NCBI RefSeq assembly: GCF_001468465.1
Contig: NZ_LNSA01000023.1
Coordinates: forward strand, 1 to 64,000
Direction: 5' to 3'
Length of the DNA stretch: 64,000 nt
From: Sphingopyxis sp. H115
Lineage (GTDB): Bacteria; Pseudomonadota; Alphaproteobacteria; Sphingomonadales; Sphingomonadaceae
Position 1 is the first letter of the stretch. Every line of letters begins with the position of its first letter. The notes under the pieces are model-generated. The model saw nothing but the letters and a program-made list of their open reading frames with translations, did no database searches and was not told where the DNA came from. The position numbers and the translations under genes are program-made. Below, in pieces: positions 34,504-41,937 of this stretch.

Positions 34504-35931
34504 TCAGCGATTGCGGTTAGCGGCGGCACCGGCGGCGTCGCGCGCGTCGCGGTCGCGCTGGCGGACGAGCCCGGCATAGTTCGCCGAGAGGTTGGCCTGG
34601 TTCAGCGCCGCCATATAGGACTGGCGCATCTGCGCGCGCTGGCGCAGCACTTCCTCGCGAAGATCGCGCAGCTGCTCTATCCCCTTGGTGAGGATGCGCG
34701 TCTGGCAGATATTGGCATTGCCTGCGTCGGCGGCACCGGCGGCCGACGTGCCGCGCTCGGCATTCGACAGCGCGAAATCGATGCTGCGAGTGAGATCATT
34801 GAGCATCTGGTAGGCGAGGGTCAGGGCGACCAGTTCGTCGGTATCGCCGATCACGGCATCCTCGACGCCTTCGCGCACGCCCCATTCGAGCATCCGGTAG
34901 ATGGGGAGCGTCTTCACATTGGCGACGAACTGGCGCTCTTCGGCAGTCAGCGCGGCGCGGGTGCGGATCTTGGTCGCGATCGTCTGCATCCGTTCACGCG
35001 CGAGGACGAGCGCGCCGCGGCCCGGCCCGTCAGTCGCGCAGTCAGCGCTGGTCGGCGGGACGTTGAGCGACCGGGCCTGGACACGTCCGGTCAGGAAATC
35101 CTCGACGCCTTCGGTGTCCTGACGCGGGCAGGCAGGGATGGCCGAAAAGAGCGGCACCTTGTCGGTCGCGTCCCAACGCATGTAAACATCGCCGACCCGC
35201 GCACGCATCACGCTGGTCCATTCGCTGGCGCCGACGCGCGCGGCGGCGTGCGCGAGCAGCGAGCCGGTGCGGAAGATGTCGGTGACCTCGCGCGGGCAGT
35301 TGGCGAGCGCTTCCTTCAGATCCTCGGTCGGATTATTATTGTTCGCCTCAATCTTCTCGCGGCTTTGCTGATAACTTTTCGCATAACCCTGCTTGATCGA
35401 GCGATAGCCGGTCATCTCCTCGATGATCCCCGACATATTGTCGTCTCCTCGAGCGATCTGAACCATGCGGTTCGCAAGGCGGCAGTCGTTGACCTGGATC
35501 GAGTTCAGGAAGTTGGTCGCCGCCTCCATCTTCGAGATGATGTTGCCCATCTTCTCGTCGAGGGTTTCGAGGAGATACTGGAAGGCGACGGCGGGCGCGG
35601 CCTGCAGGATGCTCTCGAGCTTCTGGACGAGATAGTCGGGATCGAGAAACGACATGCCGCCGAGGAACATGTCGATGCCACCGCAGCCCGCGCGCACCTT
35701 GGGCAGCGTCACGCTCATCAGATAGTCGTTGTGGACGTCGACGCGGCCCGAGAAGCCGCCCGCGGTCACATAACCGCGCGCCTGGTCCTCGAAACTGCCG
35801 GGCGACGTGTAGGTCACATTGTCGAACCAATGCTCGGCCCAGCTTTGGGCATAGGCTCCCGGCGCGCCGGCTCCGCAGGTTGACAGGATGAGGGCGATCA
35901 TAATGGCGCGGCGGCCGCCAAGCGAGGACAT
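34504..35931 (-). CDS. traH: conjugative pilus assembly protein TraH
   Basis: 475 residues with a signal peptide to about residue 29 (G-A-Y-A-Q-S). TraH-like sequence follows: N-V-T-Y-T-S-P-G-S-F-E-D-Q, G-Y-V-T-A-G-G-F-S-G-R-V, G-C-G-G-I-D-M-F-L-G-G-M-S-F. A helical C terminus completes it. TraH is a periplasmic/outer-membrane pilus assembly factor acting with TraF, TraU, TraW and TrbC. Upstream the operon is interrupted by toxin-antitoxin genes, so expression must cross about 2.3 kb of foreign sequence or start from an unseen promoter. Confidence 0.92.
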   Translation of the reverse strand: MSSLGGRRAIMIALILSTCGAGAPGAYAQSWAEHWFDNVTYTSPGSFEDQARGYVTAGGFSGRVDVHNDYLMSVTLPKVRAGCGGIDMFLGGMSFLDPDYLVQKLESILQAAPAVAFQYLLETLDEKMGNIISKMEAATNFLNSIQVNDCRLANRMVQIARGDDNMSGIIEEMTGYRSIKQGYAKSYQQSREKIEANNNNPTEDLKEALANCPREVTDIFRTGSLLAHAAARVGASEWTSVMRARVGDVYMRWDATDKVPLFSAIPACPRQDTEGVEDFLTGRVQARSLNVPPTSADCATDGPGRGALVLARERMQTIATKIRTRAALTAEERQFVANVKTLPIYRMLEWGVREGVEDAVIGDTDELVALTLAYQMLNDLTRSIDFALSNAERGTSAAGAADAGNANICQTRILTKGIEQLRDLREEVLRQRAQMRQSYMAALNQANLSANYAGLVRQRDRDARDAAGAAANRNR

Positions 35932-36159
35932 CAGCGTTCTTTCTCAGGGGCGGGATGTGGCAGGCTGAACCCGCTCAGGGTCGCTTGTGTTGACCTCTCG
36001 CGACAAGGGCAGAGGCACGTACGCGCCTCTCAGAGGCAAGGTCCTTCCGCCAATATGTCCCACGCGAAATGGGCCACTGCCATGTCGATCATCGCCTCGT
36101 CCCATGTTTCAGGGTCGGCAAGATGCCGTGATGGATTGCAAACGCTTTCAAAGGTTCGT

Positions 36160-36189
36160 ATGTGTATGATCTAAGAAAAGGATACACAT
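36160..36189 (+). promoter_or_regulatory. candidate VapB operator
   Basis: ATGTGTAT (36160..36167) and ATACACAT (36182..36189) form a perfect 8-bp inverted repeat with a 14-base spacer ending one base before the vapB ATG. Type II antitoxins commonly autorepress from such sites. AAAAGGA within the spacer is the ribosome site. Confidence 0.6.
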
Positions 36190-36190
36190 C

Positions 36191-36385
36191 ATGCGGACCA
36201 ACATCGTCATCGACGATAATCTTATGAGCGAAGCTCTCCGGGCAACGGGCCTCAAGACAAAGCGTGAGGCCGTTGAGCTCGGCTTGCGGACGTTGCTTCG
36301 GCTTCGCAAACAGGACGAGATTCGGAAGTTTCGGGGTAAGCTCGCTTGGACGGGCGATCTTGATGCCATGAGAACCGACGGGTGA
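36191..36385 (+). CDS. vapB: VapB-family antitoxin
   Basis: 64 residues. M-R-T-N-I-V-I-D-D-N-L-M-S-E-A-L, then K-T-K-R-E-A-V-E-L-G-L-R-T-L-L is the VapB ribbon-helix-helix form, with an acidic/aromatic C terminus (W-T-G-D-L-D) that would bind the toxin. Its TGA overlaps the GTG start of vapC. The pair is on the strand opposite to the tra operon it sits in. Confidence 0.88.
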   Translation: MRTNIVIDDNLMSEALRATGLKTKREAVELGLRTLLRLRKQDEIRKFRGKLAWTGDLDAMRTDG

Positions 36386-36789
36386 TCCTCGTCGATTCCA
36401 GCGTCTGGATCGATTATTTCCGGGGCGATGCCACACCGCAGACGGAACGATTAGACGCATTGCTAGGCGCCGAGCCACTGCTGACCGGCGACATCATTCT
36501 GGCTGAAGTCCTGCAGGGTTTCACCAGCGACCGCGACTTCAACGTCGGGCTGAGATTGATGGGGTCTCTCGACCAGATCGATATCGGAGGTCGCGATATC
36601 GCGATCCAGGCGGCCCGAAACTTTCGGGCACTACGCGGCAAAGGGGCCACTATTCGCAAGACCATCGATACGCTTATCGCCACCCGTTGCATAGAAGACG
36701 GGTTAGCACTGCTCTACAGCGACCGCGATTTTGATCCTTTCGTGGAACATCTCGGACTCTCGTCGGCCATGTCGGACGCACGCCGATGA
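36382..36789 (+). CDS. vapC: VapC-family PIN toxin
   Basis: 135 residues, start GTG at 36382 within the GTGA overlap. I-L-V-D-S-S-V-W-I-D-Y-F gives Asp5 and the W-I-D-Y-F VapC signature; G-D-I-I-L-A-E-V-L-Q-G supplies the acidic residue of the second motif; T-I-D-T-L-I-A-T and L-Y-S-D-R-D-F-D-P-F the third and fourth. An RNase toxin, complete by length. The 17-bp hairpin at 36794 follows its stop codon. Confidence 0.9.
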   Translation: MILVDSSVWIDYFRGDATPQTERLDALLGAEPLLTGDIILAEVLQGFTSDRDFNVGLRLMGSLDQIDIGGRDIAIQAARNFRALRGKGATIRKTIDTLIATRCIEDGLALLYSDRDFDPFVEHLGLSSAMSDARR

Positions 36790-36793
36790 TGTG

Positions 36794-36834
36794 ATCCCTG
36801 CAAATCTGGATCGTAGCTCCAGATTTGCAGGGAT
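36794..36834. repeat. perfect 17-bp inverted repeat after vapC
   Basis: ATCCCTGCAAATCTGGA and its exact complement flank a 7-base loop. There is no following T run, so a classical terminator is unlikely in either direction, although it directly follows the vapC stop. It lies between vapC and the degenerate repeat at 36941. Confidence 0.8.
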
Positions 36835-36940
36835 AAGTCGTTGCTCGATTTCGCTTCTTCGCCCTGAACGGATATCCAACCGGAATAAGCTCGAAGTTAT
36901 GGCTTTGCTCGGCGTTGCGGTGAGATGTCCGGCCCTTGAG

Positions 36941-37130
36941 CAACAATTCCCGTGAATTTCGAAAACGCCCGGACCCCGGCTTGCAGGGCGCATGCCGGTC
37001 AGTATCTTTACGGCGAGATATAAATTGCGCGCGATATTGGGCGCATGATTCGGTGCCAACGGCAATCGGAATGATCCGGTTCGTATCGTTCACCGGTCGG
37101 ACTCATGCGGCCGGGTATCCGGATTCAGGA
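36941..37130 (-). repeat. diverged copy of the 3' end of the thioredoxin-like gene
   Basis: About 190 bp align, by eye at roughly three quarters identity with small gaps, to 38296..38480, the last 60 codons of the gene at 38279..38839. Shared blocks include TTGGGCGCATGAT and GGAATGATCCGGTTCGTATCG. In translation both give M-N-D-T-N-R-I-I-P-I-A-V-G-T. This copy is frame-broken. The two copies are direct repeats flanking the AbiEii-like module. Confidence 0.8.
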
Positions 37131-37806
37131 TAGGCTGTTTCGCTGAAGCTCGTCCGATCAGGTCTCGACTGATTTCTCGGGAGTGGGCAACGAGATTGCG
37201 CGTCTTTTCGCGAAGCATGAGCTGGCCAATAATCCCTTCAACATAGGCGGGATTCGTTTTGTTGATGACTGCCAGAGCCGTTTCGCACCTCGCGCGGCCG
37301 CAATGCTCAATAGCCCCGACTACATAGTCGGGTCCAAAATGCTCGGCGACCGCTGCAAGGTCGAACATATCGCGCGGCTGGAAACTCCAACCGCGATAGA
37401 AGACCTTTTTAGCGATGATTTCCGCTGGCGTTTCAAGCGCGATGGCGTGACCTTGAACGTCGTGCGCTCGTGTTGGATCTGGAATGATGCTGTCGCAGCA
37501 GATGAAATCAATTTCGCCCAGATCGTGATAAGCAAGCTTCAGCATATCGGTGCCTGCCTGATAGCTGTCAGGAGCGTGATCGAGTTTGATGCCTTGCGTT
37601 TCCGGATTGAGAAATGGGAGGATTTGTGGATCGTCCAGAAACAGGTCGATGTCGTGACTTTCACGATGATCGATCTGCAGCATCAGTGCGGTTCCGCCGC
37701 CGAAGCTCCACTGAGGCGCGAAGCCGTTCGCCTTCCTGAAATGGTCAAGAATATCTACGGCGAGATTGAAAAGGACCGGCCATTCGCTCGGCCGCTTTGC
37801 AGACAC
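37090..37806 (-). CDS. AbiEii/AbiGii-like nucleotidyltransferase
   Basis: 238 residues. F-G-G-G-T-A-L-M-L (35-43) and H-D-I-D-L-F (51-56) are the nucleotidyltransferase motif pair; A-E-I-I-A-K-K-V-F-Y-R-G (about 135-146) and D-M-F-D-L-A-A-V complete the family pattern. It starts 4 bp after the 91-residue gene at 37811 and no AbiEi-type antitoxin is present. Its last codons run into the duplicated thioredoxin-gene fragment (37090-37130), so the native C terminus may have been replaced. Either a toxin with an unusual partner or a related modifying enzyme. Confidence 0.8.
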   Translation of the reverse strand: MSAKRPSEWPVLFNLAVDILDHFRKANGFAPQWSFGGGTALMLQIDHRESHDIDLFLDDPQILPFLNPETQGIKLDHAPDSYQAGTDMLKLAYHDLGEIDFICCDSIIPDPTRAHDVQGHAIALETPAEIIAKKVFYRGWSFQPRDMFDLAAVAEHFGPDYVVGAIEHCGRARCETALAVINKTNPAYVEGIIGQLMLREKTRNLVAHSREISRDLIGRASAKQPILNPDTRPHESDR

Positions 37807-37810
37807 GGCG

Positions 37811-38086
37811 TCAGGCCGCCAGCGGTAGCGTGTAGCCCGAAAGTTCGGAGATTTTATCGGCGACTTGGCTCGCTTGACTTGCGTCTACGCCCATCGCTGC
37901 CATGAACTGTTCCTGGACGTTCAGCGGCACTTCGGAGAAGAAAGCGAAAACCGGCGCGTTGCAGTCAATCGCGCTCTTCAAGTCGACGATCATGGCAGCA
38001 AGCTGATGTGCGGAAACGGCCGCCCCATAAGGGGCGTTCACCGTCGTCAGCACTTGAGTTACAGCGTTTGCCATCATTCCACTCAT
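37811..38086 (-). CDS. 91-residue protein paired with the AbiEii-like enzyme
   Basis: The sequence is hydrophobic and helical: M-S-G-M-M-A-N-A-V-T-Q-V-L-T-T-V, then A-A-M-I-V-D-L-K-S-A-I-D, then F-F-S-E-V-P-L-N-V-Q-E-Q-F-M, ending Y-T-L-P-L-A-A. No helix-turn-helix or AbiEi-like domain is visible and I recognise no family. The 4-bp gap to the enzyme gene shows co-translation. An antitoxin or sensor role is inferred from gene order only. Confidence 0.6.
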   Translation of the reverse strand: MSGMMANAVTQVLTTVNAPYGAAVSAHQLAAMIVDLKSAIDCNAPVFAFFSEVPLNVQEQFMAAMGVDASQASQVADKISELSGYTLPLAA

Positions 38087-38278
38087 AACACGATCCTGTT
38101 TGGATCGTTGTTTTCATATAGTCGCGAGCGGTTATCAAAACAAGAATCTCGCTCAGGTCGCGTCCTACGCCCGACGCGAGGCAATAATGACAAGACCAGA
38201 TTCAGCTTATGAAGCATGCATCATGGCTTTGATGTTTCAAGCAGATTCCGCGCCAGAGCTAAGAAAGTTCCGTCCGGC

Positions 38279-38839
38279 TTATCGCGACGGGCCCCCAACG
38301 ATTCCAGTGAATTTCGAGAGTGCGCGGACGCCTACCGCTGGGCGAACGCCCGTCAGCATCTTCGCGGCGAGATAGAGGTTGCGCGCTAAATTGGGCGCAT
38401 GATCGGTCCCGACGGCGATTGGAATGATCCGGTTCGTATCGTTCATCGGACGCACCCATGCGACCGGATGCCCGATCCAGGGCAAGCCGAGCCGGCCCGA
38501 TCGCAGCATCGCTTCCTGCGCGGAAATGGCGCGGACCTGCCAGCCATATCGCCTTCCCAGACTTCCGAGCTTGGTCCAGAGATCGGCGCAGGGAACGCAG
38601 CCGGGCGCGGTGCTCATCTCGACGACGAAGGCCGAACTGCGTCCGCGCAGTTCCTCGGTAAAGTCCGGCGGGAAAGCGCGCGTCACCGGAACGCGCGAGA
38701 GCCAGTGGTTCATCGCCGCAGTTGTTCCGACCGGATGGATCGCGGCGCGCGCTGCATCCTCGCGGCTGACAGTCTGCGCCATGCCGGGCGAAATGACTAG
38801 GATGCTCATGCTCAGCGCGCTTGCACATCGCGCCAACAT
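38279..38839 (-). CDS. thioredoxin-fold conjugation-cluster protein
   Basis: 186 residues from ATG 38839, with a signal peptide ending near P-G-M-A-Q-T (residue 22). A C-V-P-C redox motif at residues 81-84 follows a beta strand (F-V-V-E-M-S-T-A-P-G). It should be a periplasmic oxidase or isomerase for Cys-rich transfer proteins. By position it originally lay between traF and traH; it is now bracketed by toxin-antitoxin modules on both sides. Its 3' third is duplicated at 36941..37130. Confidence 0.7.
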   Translation of the reverse strand: MLARCASALSMSILVISPGMAQTVSREDAARAAIHPVGTTAAMNHWLSRVPVTRAFPPDFTEELRGRSSAFVVEMSTAPGCVPCADLWTKLGSLGRRYGWQVRAISAQEAMLRSGRLGLPWIGHPVAWVRPMNDTNRIIPIAVGTDHAPNLARNLYLAAKMLTGVRPAVGVRALSKFTGIVGGPSR

Positions 38840-38903
38840 ACTGAACTCGCCTTGCAGGTAAGGGGATTTGCTCTTACCTTGTGCTATTGAAAGGACTCGC
38901 CAC

Positions 38904-39155
38904 ATGAACGCTGTTACCATTACCGCGAAAGGGCAGGTCACGCTGCGGAAGGAATTGCTCAGGCATCTCGGCGTCCATCCAGGCGACAAGATCAGCTTTG
39001 ACAAACTCCCCGGCGGTGAAATCAAGATTCGGGCCATCAGGCCTTCCGGAAAGATTGAGGATTTCTTCGGGTCACTCAAGCGGGAAGGCCAGCGGCCCAT
39101 CTCGATCGAGGAGATGAATGAGGCCATTGAAAAGGGCTGGGCCGGACAGCTGTGA
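38904..39155 (+). CDS. AbrB/MazE-like antitoxin
   Basis: 83 residues from ATG 38904 (GAAAGGA upstream); an ATG at 38868 is less likely. The swapped-hairpin AbrB fold is clear: M-N-A-V-T-I-T-A-K-G-Q-V-T-L-R-K-E-L-L, then H-P-G-D-K-I-S-F-D. The C-terminal acidic helix E-E-M-N-E-A-I-E-K-G-W would bind the toxin. Overlaps the PIN gene by 4 bp; both run against the tra operon. Confidence 0.88.
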   Translation: MNAVTITAKGQVTLRKELLRHLGVHPGDKISFDKLPGGEIKIRAIRPSGKIEDFFGSLKREGQRPISIEEMNEAIEKGWAGQL

Positions 39156-39562
39156 AAATTACTGCCGACACCAATATCCTCGTCCGATCCGCAACGCTGG
39201 ACGATCCCGTTCAAAGCCCCTTGGCAAAAAAGCTCCTGAAGGAAGCAGAACTTGTTGCTGTGACGCTTCCGGCCTTGTGCGAGTTCTGCTGGGTGCTCAG
39301 AAAAGTGTATCGCTATGAGGCGGCAAGGGTCGCTGCATCGGTCAGATTGCTTATCGACGCCGGCAATGTCGCAGCGGACCGACAGGCTGTTGAAGCGGGG
39401 CTTGCAATACTGGAGCAAGGTGGAGACTTCGCTGATGGGGTCATCGCCCACGATGGCCAATGGCTGGGAGGCGAGACCTTCGTGAGCTTCGATCGAGGCG
39501 CTGTTGGCCTTCTGGCAAAGCATGGGCAATCTGCGATGAACCCCGATCAATCGAAAGCTTGA
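39152..39562 (+). CDS. vapC: VapC-like PIN toxin
   Basis: 136 residues. M-K-I-T-A-D-T-N-I-L-V-R (Asp6), L-P-A-L-C-E-F-C-W-V-L (acidic residue 2), G-G-D-F-A-D-G-V-I-A and T-F-V-S-F-D-R-G-A make a full set of PIN motifs. Together with the AbrB-type antitoxin it is a VapBC-type pair inserted between the thioredoxin-like gene and traF. The stop lies 36 bp before the convergent traF stop. Confidence 0.88.
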   Translation: MKITADTNILVRSATLDDPVQSPLAKKLLKEAELVAVTLPALCEFCWVLRKVYRYEAARVAASVRLLIDAGNVAADRQAVEAGLAILEQGGDFADGVIAHDGQWLGGETFVSFDRGAVGLLAKHGQSAMNPDQSKA

Positions 39563-39597
39563 TCCAACTGCGCTGCGCTGCTCGGCAATAGACGCTG

Positions 39598-40476
39598 TCA
39601 TCGACGCGGCTCCAAGCCCGCACCGACGAGGTCGCCGCCCAACACACGGGGATCGGTCGCGGAAACCGGCCCATTGCCGAGTGCGTCGAAGAAACCATCT
39701 TCCTCGCCCGCGCCGGTCAGGAACTGTTCGGGCCGAATGTCGCCGAGCATCAGCCGCACGGCCTGGTATGTGGTCTGCGCGAGATTGGGATAGGATTCGA
39801 CACCCGACGCGATCACCATCCTTGCCGAGCTGTCGCGGCGGATCACCATCGTCGTCGGTGTCACCTCGACGCCGAAGCGCTGTCCGAGCTCCGGTCGGCG
39901 CTCGAGATCCATCTGTGTGACCTGCCAGCCCGTCTCCTCGCGGAACCGTTCGAGGATCGGCCATTGCACCCGGCAATAGCCACAGGAATTCCGCGAGAAC
40001 ATGACGAGCGCGAACTGGCTTGCGTGGGCGCGGAGATACCGGCGGCGAACCGCTTCCTTCTCGGCACCCATCGCCGCGCGCGCGTCGCCGACGATCGGGT
40101 TGGCGGACTTGGCATTGAGTTCGGGGTTCTGAAGCAAGGCGATCTGAGTCACGCCTGCGAACGCACGTGCCTTGCGCCGCGCGAAGTCCTGCAGCCGCCA
40201 GAAGTCCGCGACCGCGTCGACGGTGAGCACGGTCGCTGCATAGTCGCGTTGCTGCTCGATCAGCTTGCGGATTTTGGGCGGCGTCCATGTCGCCAGTTCC
40301 GCCATCGGCGGTATCGCCGGCTTCATCAGCGCGTCGGGCTCGGCATCCGCATCTTCGACCGGCGGCGGTGCCTGATACCACCAATAGCCCTGCTTCGGTT
40401 CGCGGGTGGGTGAGGTCGGCTGCGCGGCGGCGGGGAAGGCCGTGATGAGCGCCGCGAGGAGGGCAGGGCGGATCAC
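39598..40476 (-). CDS. traF: conjugal transfer protein TraF
   Basis: 292 residues from GTG 40476, overlapping the peptidase stop by 4 bp; longer in-frame starts lie inside that gene. Signal peptide to A-A-A-Q-P (about 20), then G-Y-W-W-Y-Q, a helical middle, and a thioredoxin domain with C-G-Y-C at 165-168 and a V-T-P-T-T-M-V cis-proline segment. F TraF lacks the CxxC pair, so this is a redox-competent TraF, as in several non-F systems. It acts in pilus assembly with TraH and TraW. Confidence 0.9.
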   Translation of the reverse strand: MIRPALLAALITAFPAAAQPTSPTREPKQGYWWYQAPPPVEDADAEPDALMKPAIPPMAELATWTPPKIRKLIEQQRDYAATVLTVDAVADFWRLQDFARRKARAFAGVTQIALLQNPELNAKSANPIVGDARAAMGAEKEAVRRRYLRAHASQFALVMFSRNSCGYCRVQWPILERFREETGWQVTQMDLERRPELGQRFGVEVTPTTMVIRRDSSARMVIASGVESYPNLAQTTYQAVRLMLGDIRPEQFLTGAGEEDGFFDALGNGPVSATDPRVLGGDLVGAGLEPRR

Positions 40477-41072
40477 AGCAGCTTCTCCATGCGGGTGAGG
40501 CGCGCGATCGGCACCGGTCCGTAATAGCGGCTGTCGAACCCGCTCGGGTGCAGCGAGCCGACATAGATCAATCCCGGCGGGATCAGCCCGTGATCGGGCC
40601 GCCAATAGTCGAGCCGCTGGCCATTTCGCCCGTAGGGCTTGGTCACGCCGAGCAGGACGCCGTCGCAATAATACCACCCGTCCATGGCGTGGGGCTCCAT
40701 CGTCGACGGTTTCTCGATCAGCGATATGCGCTCGCCGGGCATGCAAAGCGCGCGCTTGGTCACCTTGACCGGTTCGGGGCCGGCCAGCGGATGGGAGAGC
40801 ATGAACAGGACGAAATCGCCCTTCTCGATCGGCCCCGGCGCCGCGCGCACCGCCCAGGCGTCGATCGACGGCGACATCACGAGAATGGCTTGCTGCATCG
40901 CCCAGCACGTCAGAAGCCCGAGTGGCACAACGATCGCCGTCGCCTTCCAGAGCCGGTCGGGGCGCGCGGGCTCGCCGAGCCCCGGACTGCCGAGCGCAAC
41001 GGCTGCGCGCCGCGGCAGTCCCTTCAAACCGATCGCCAGATGCTTACCGGCCTTCCAGGCGAGACTGAGCAT
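40473..41072 (-). CDS. S26-family signal peptidase (TraF-RP4/TrhF type)
   Basis: 199 residues from ATG 41072, with GAGGAGG upstream. One membrane segment (about 48-65, T-A-I-V-V-P-L-G-L-L-T). The Ser is expected in the M-S-P-S segment, and the general-base Lys in V-T-K-R-A-L-C-M-P-G-E. In such systems this protease processes a transfer protein or pilin. Overlaps trbC and traF by 29 and 4 bp. Confidence 0.85.
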   Translation of the reverse strand: MLSLAWKAGKHLAIGLKGLPRRAAVALGSPGLGEPARPDRLWKATAIVVPLGLLTCWAMQQAILVMSPSIDAWAVRAAPGPIEKGDFVLFMLSHPLAGPEPVKVTKRALCMPGERISLIEKPSTMEPHAMDGWYYCDGVLLGVTKPYGRNGQRLDYWRPDHGLIPPGLIYVGSLHPSGFDSRYYGPVPIARLTRMEKLL

Positions 41073-41937
41073 CGCGCACCTCCTCTTTTCCGCCGAGGCG
41101 GGCAATTTCTTCGAGCAAACCGGAAAGGGCGGCATCGCCGTAAGCGATATGGCTCCCGCGCGGACTTTCCTCCTCGCGCTCGCAATAGGGGAGCACCGGA
41201 TCGCCCGGGATCATGGCGAGCGCGGGCACGCGGGTGACGCCGTGCTGGCGAAAGACCAGCGGGTCGACGATCACCTGCACGTCGCGCATCACGCATGCCG
41301 GTCCCTCGCAGCCGGGATCGAGGCGGAGAATCTCGGCGGTGAGCTTCGCCATCGGCGCGACCTTGGCCATCCCGCCCGGCATGCCGCGAAACGCGAGGAC
41401 ACCGCGTGCCTTCTCGAGCTGCGCTGCATAGGTGCGCAGCGTTGACGACGGCATCGACGAGGAGACGAACAGCACAGGCACCCAGCCTTTCGCCGCCGGC
41501 GCCGGACCGGCATCGGCGACGGCCTTGATCTCGGGCGCTTCGAGCCCGAGTGCCTGGCCGAGCCGCTTCGCCATCGCCTCGCGCTCTGCGGCGAAGCGGT
41601 CTTTGCCGGTCTCAAGCGCATCGCGGGCGCGGGCTTCCATCGCTGGCGACTTGGCACGGTCGCGCATCGCCTCGAAGGCGCGCCGGCGTTCGACCTCGCT
41701 CGGCTTCGGCAGGTCAGATGGGCCGTTTTGCTGTTGGGCTTTGCGGCGCGACACCGCGCCCTTCAGCCGGTCCATCGCCGCTTCGCCCTCGCGTTCTACC
41801 TTCTCGCGCGCCGACGGGTTGTCGTCGATGCCCGGCGATATTTGCGCTGCGGCAAGGCCGGCGATGCCGGCTACGTCGGCGAGCGCCACCGCGAGTACGG
41901 CGCGGCGCCTAGCGGCCGATGGCCTGCATATAGGCAT
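41044..41937 (-). CDS. trbC: type-F pilin assembly protein TrbC
   Basis: 297 residues. A signal-like segment (about 12-30) precedes a coiled, charged stretch to about 140. The C-terminal domain has the TrbC_Ftype pattern: V-L-F-V-S-S-S-M-P, then L-A-F-R-G-M-P-G-G, then V-I-V-D-P-L-V-F and V-T-R-V-P-A-L. It is a periplasmic assembly factor of a thioredoxin-related fold. The gene overlaps the traN-like gene by 29 bp. Confidence 0.9.
   Translation of the reverse strand: MPICRPSAARRRAVLAVALADVAGIAGLAAAQISPGIDDNPSAREKVEREGEAAMDRLKGAVSRRKAQQQNGPSDLPKPSEVERRRAFEAMRDRAKSPAMEARARDALETGKDRFAAEREAMAKRLGQALGLEAPEIKAVADAGPAPAAKGWVPVLFVSSSMPSSTLRTYAAQLEKARGVLAFRGMPGGMAKVAPMAKLTAEILRLDPGCEGPACVMRDVQVIVDPLVFRQHGVTRVPALAMIPGDPVLPYCEREEESPRGSHIAYGDAALSGLLEEIARLGGKEEVRDAQSRLEGR

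Noticed and set aside
38279-40564. 761-codon minus-strand open frame joining the redox gene and sequence antisense to a VapBC pair and out of frame with traF
   Set aside because: Only the last 186 codons look like protein; upstream it conflicts with three well-supported genes.
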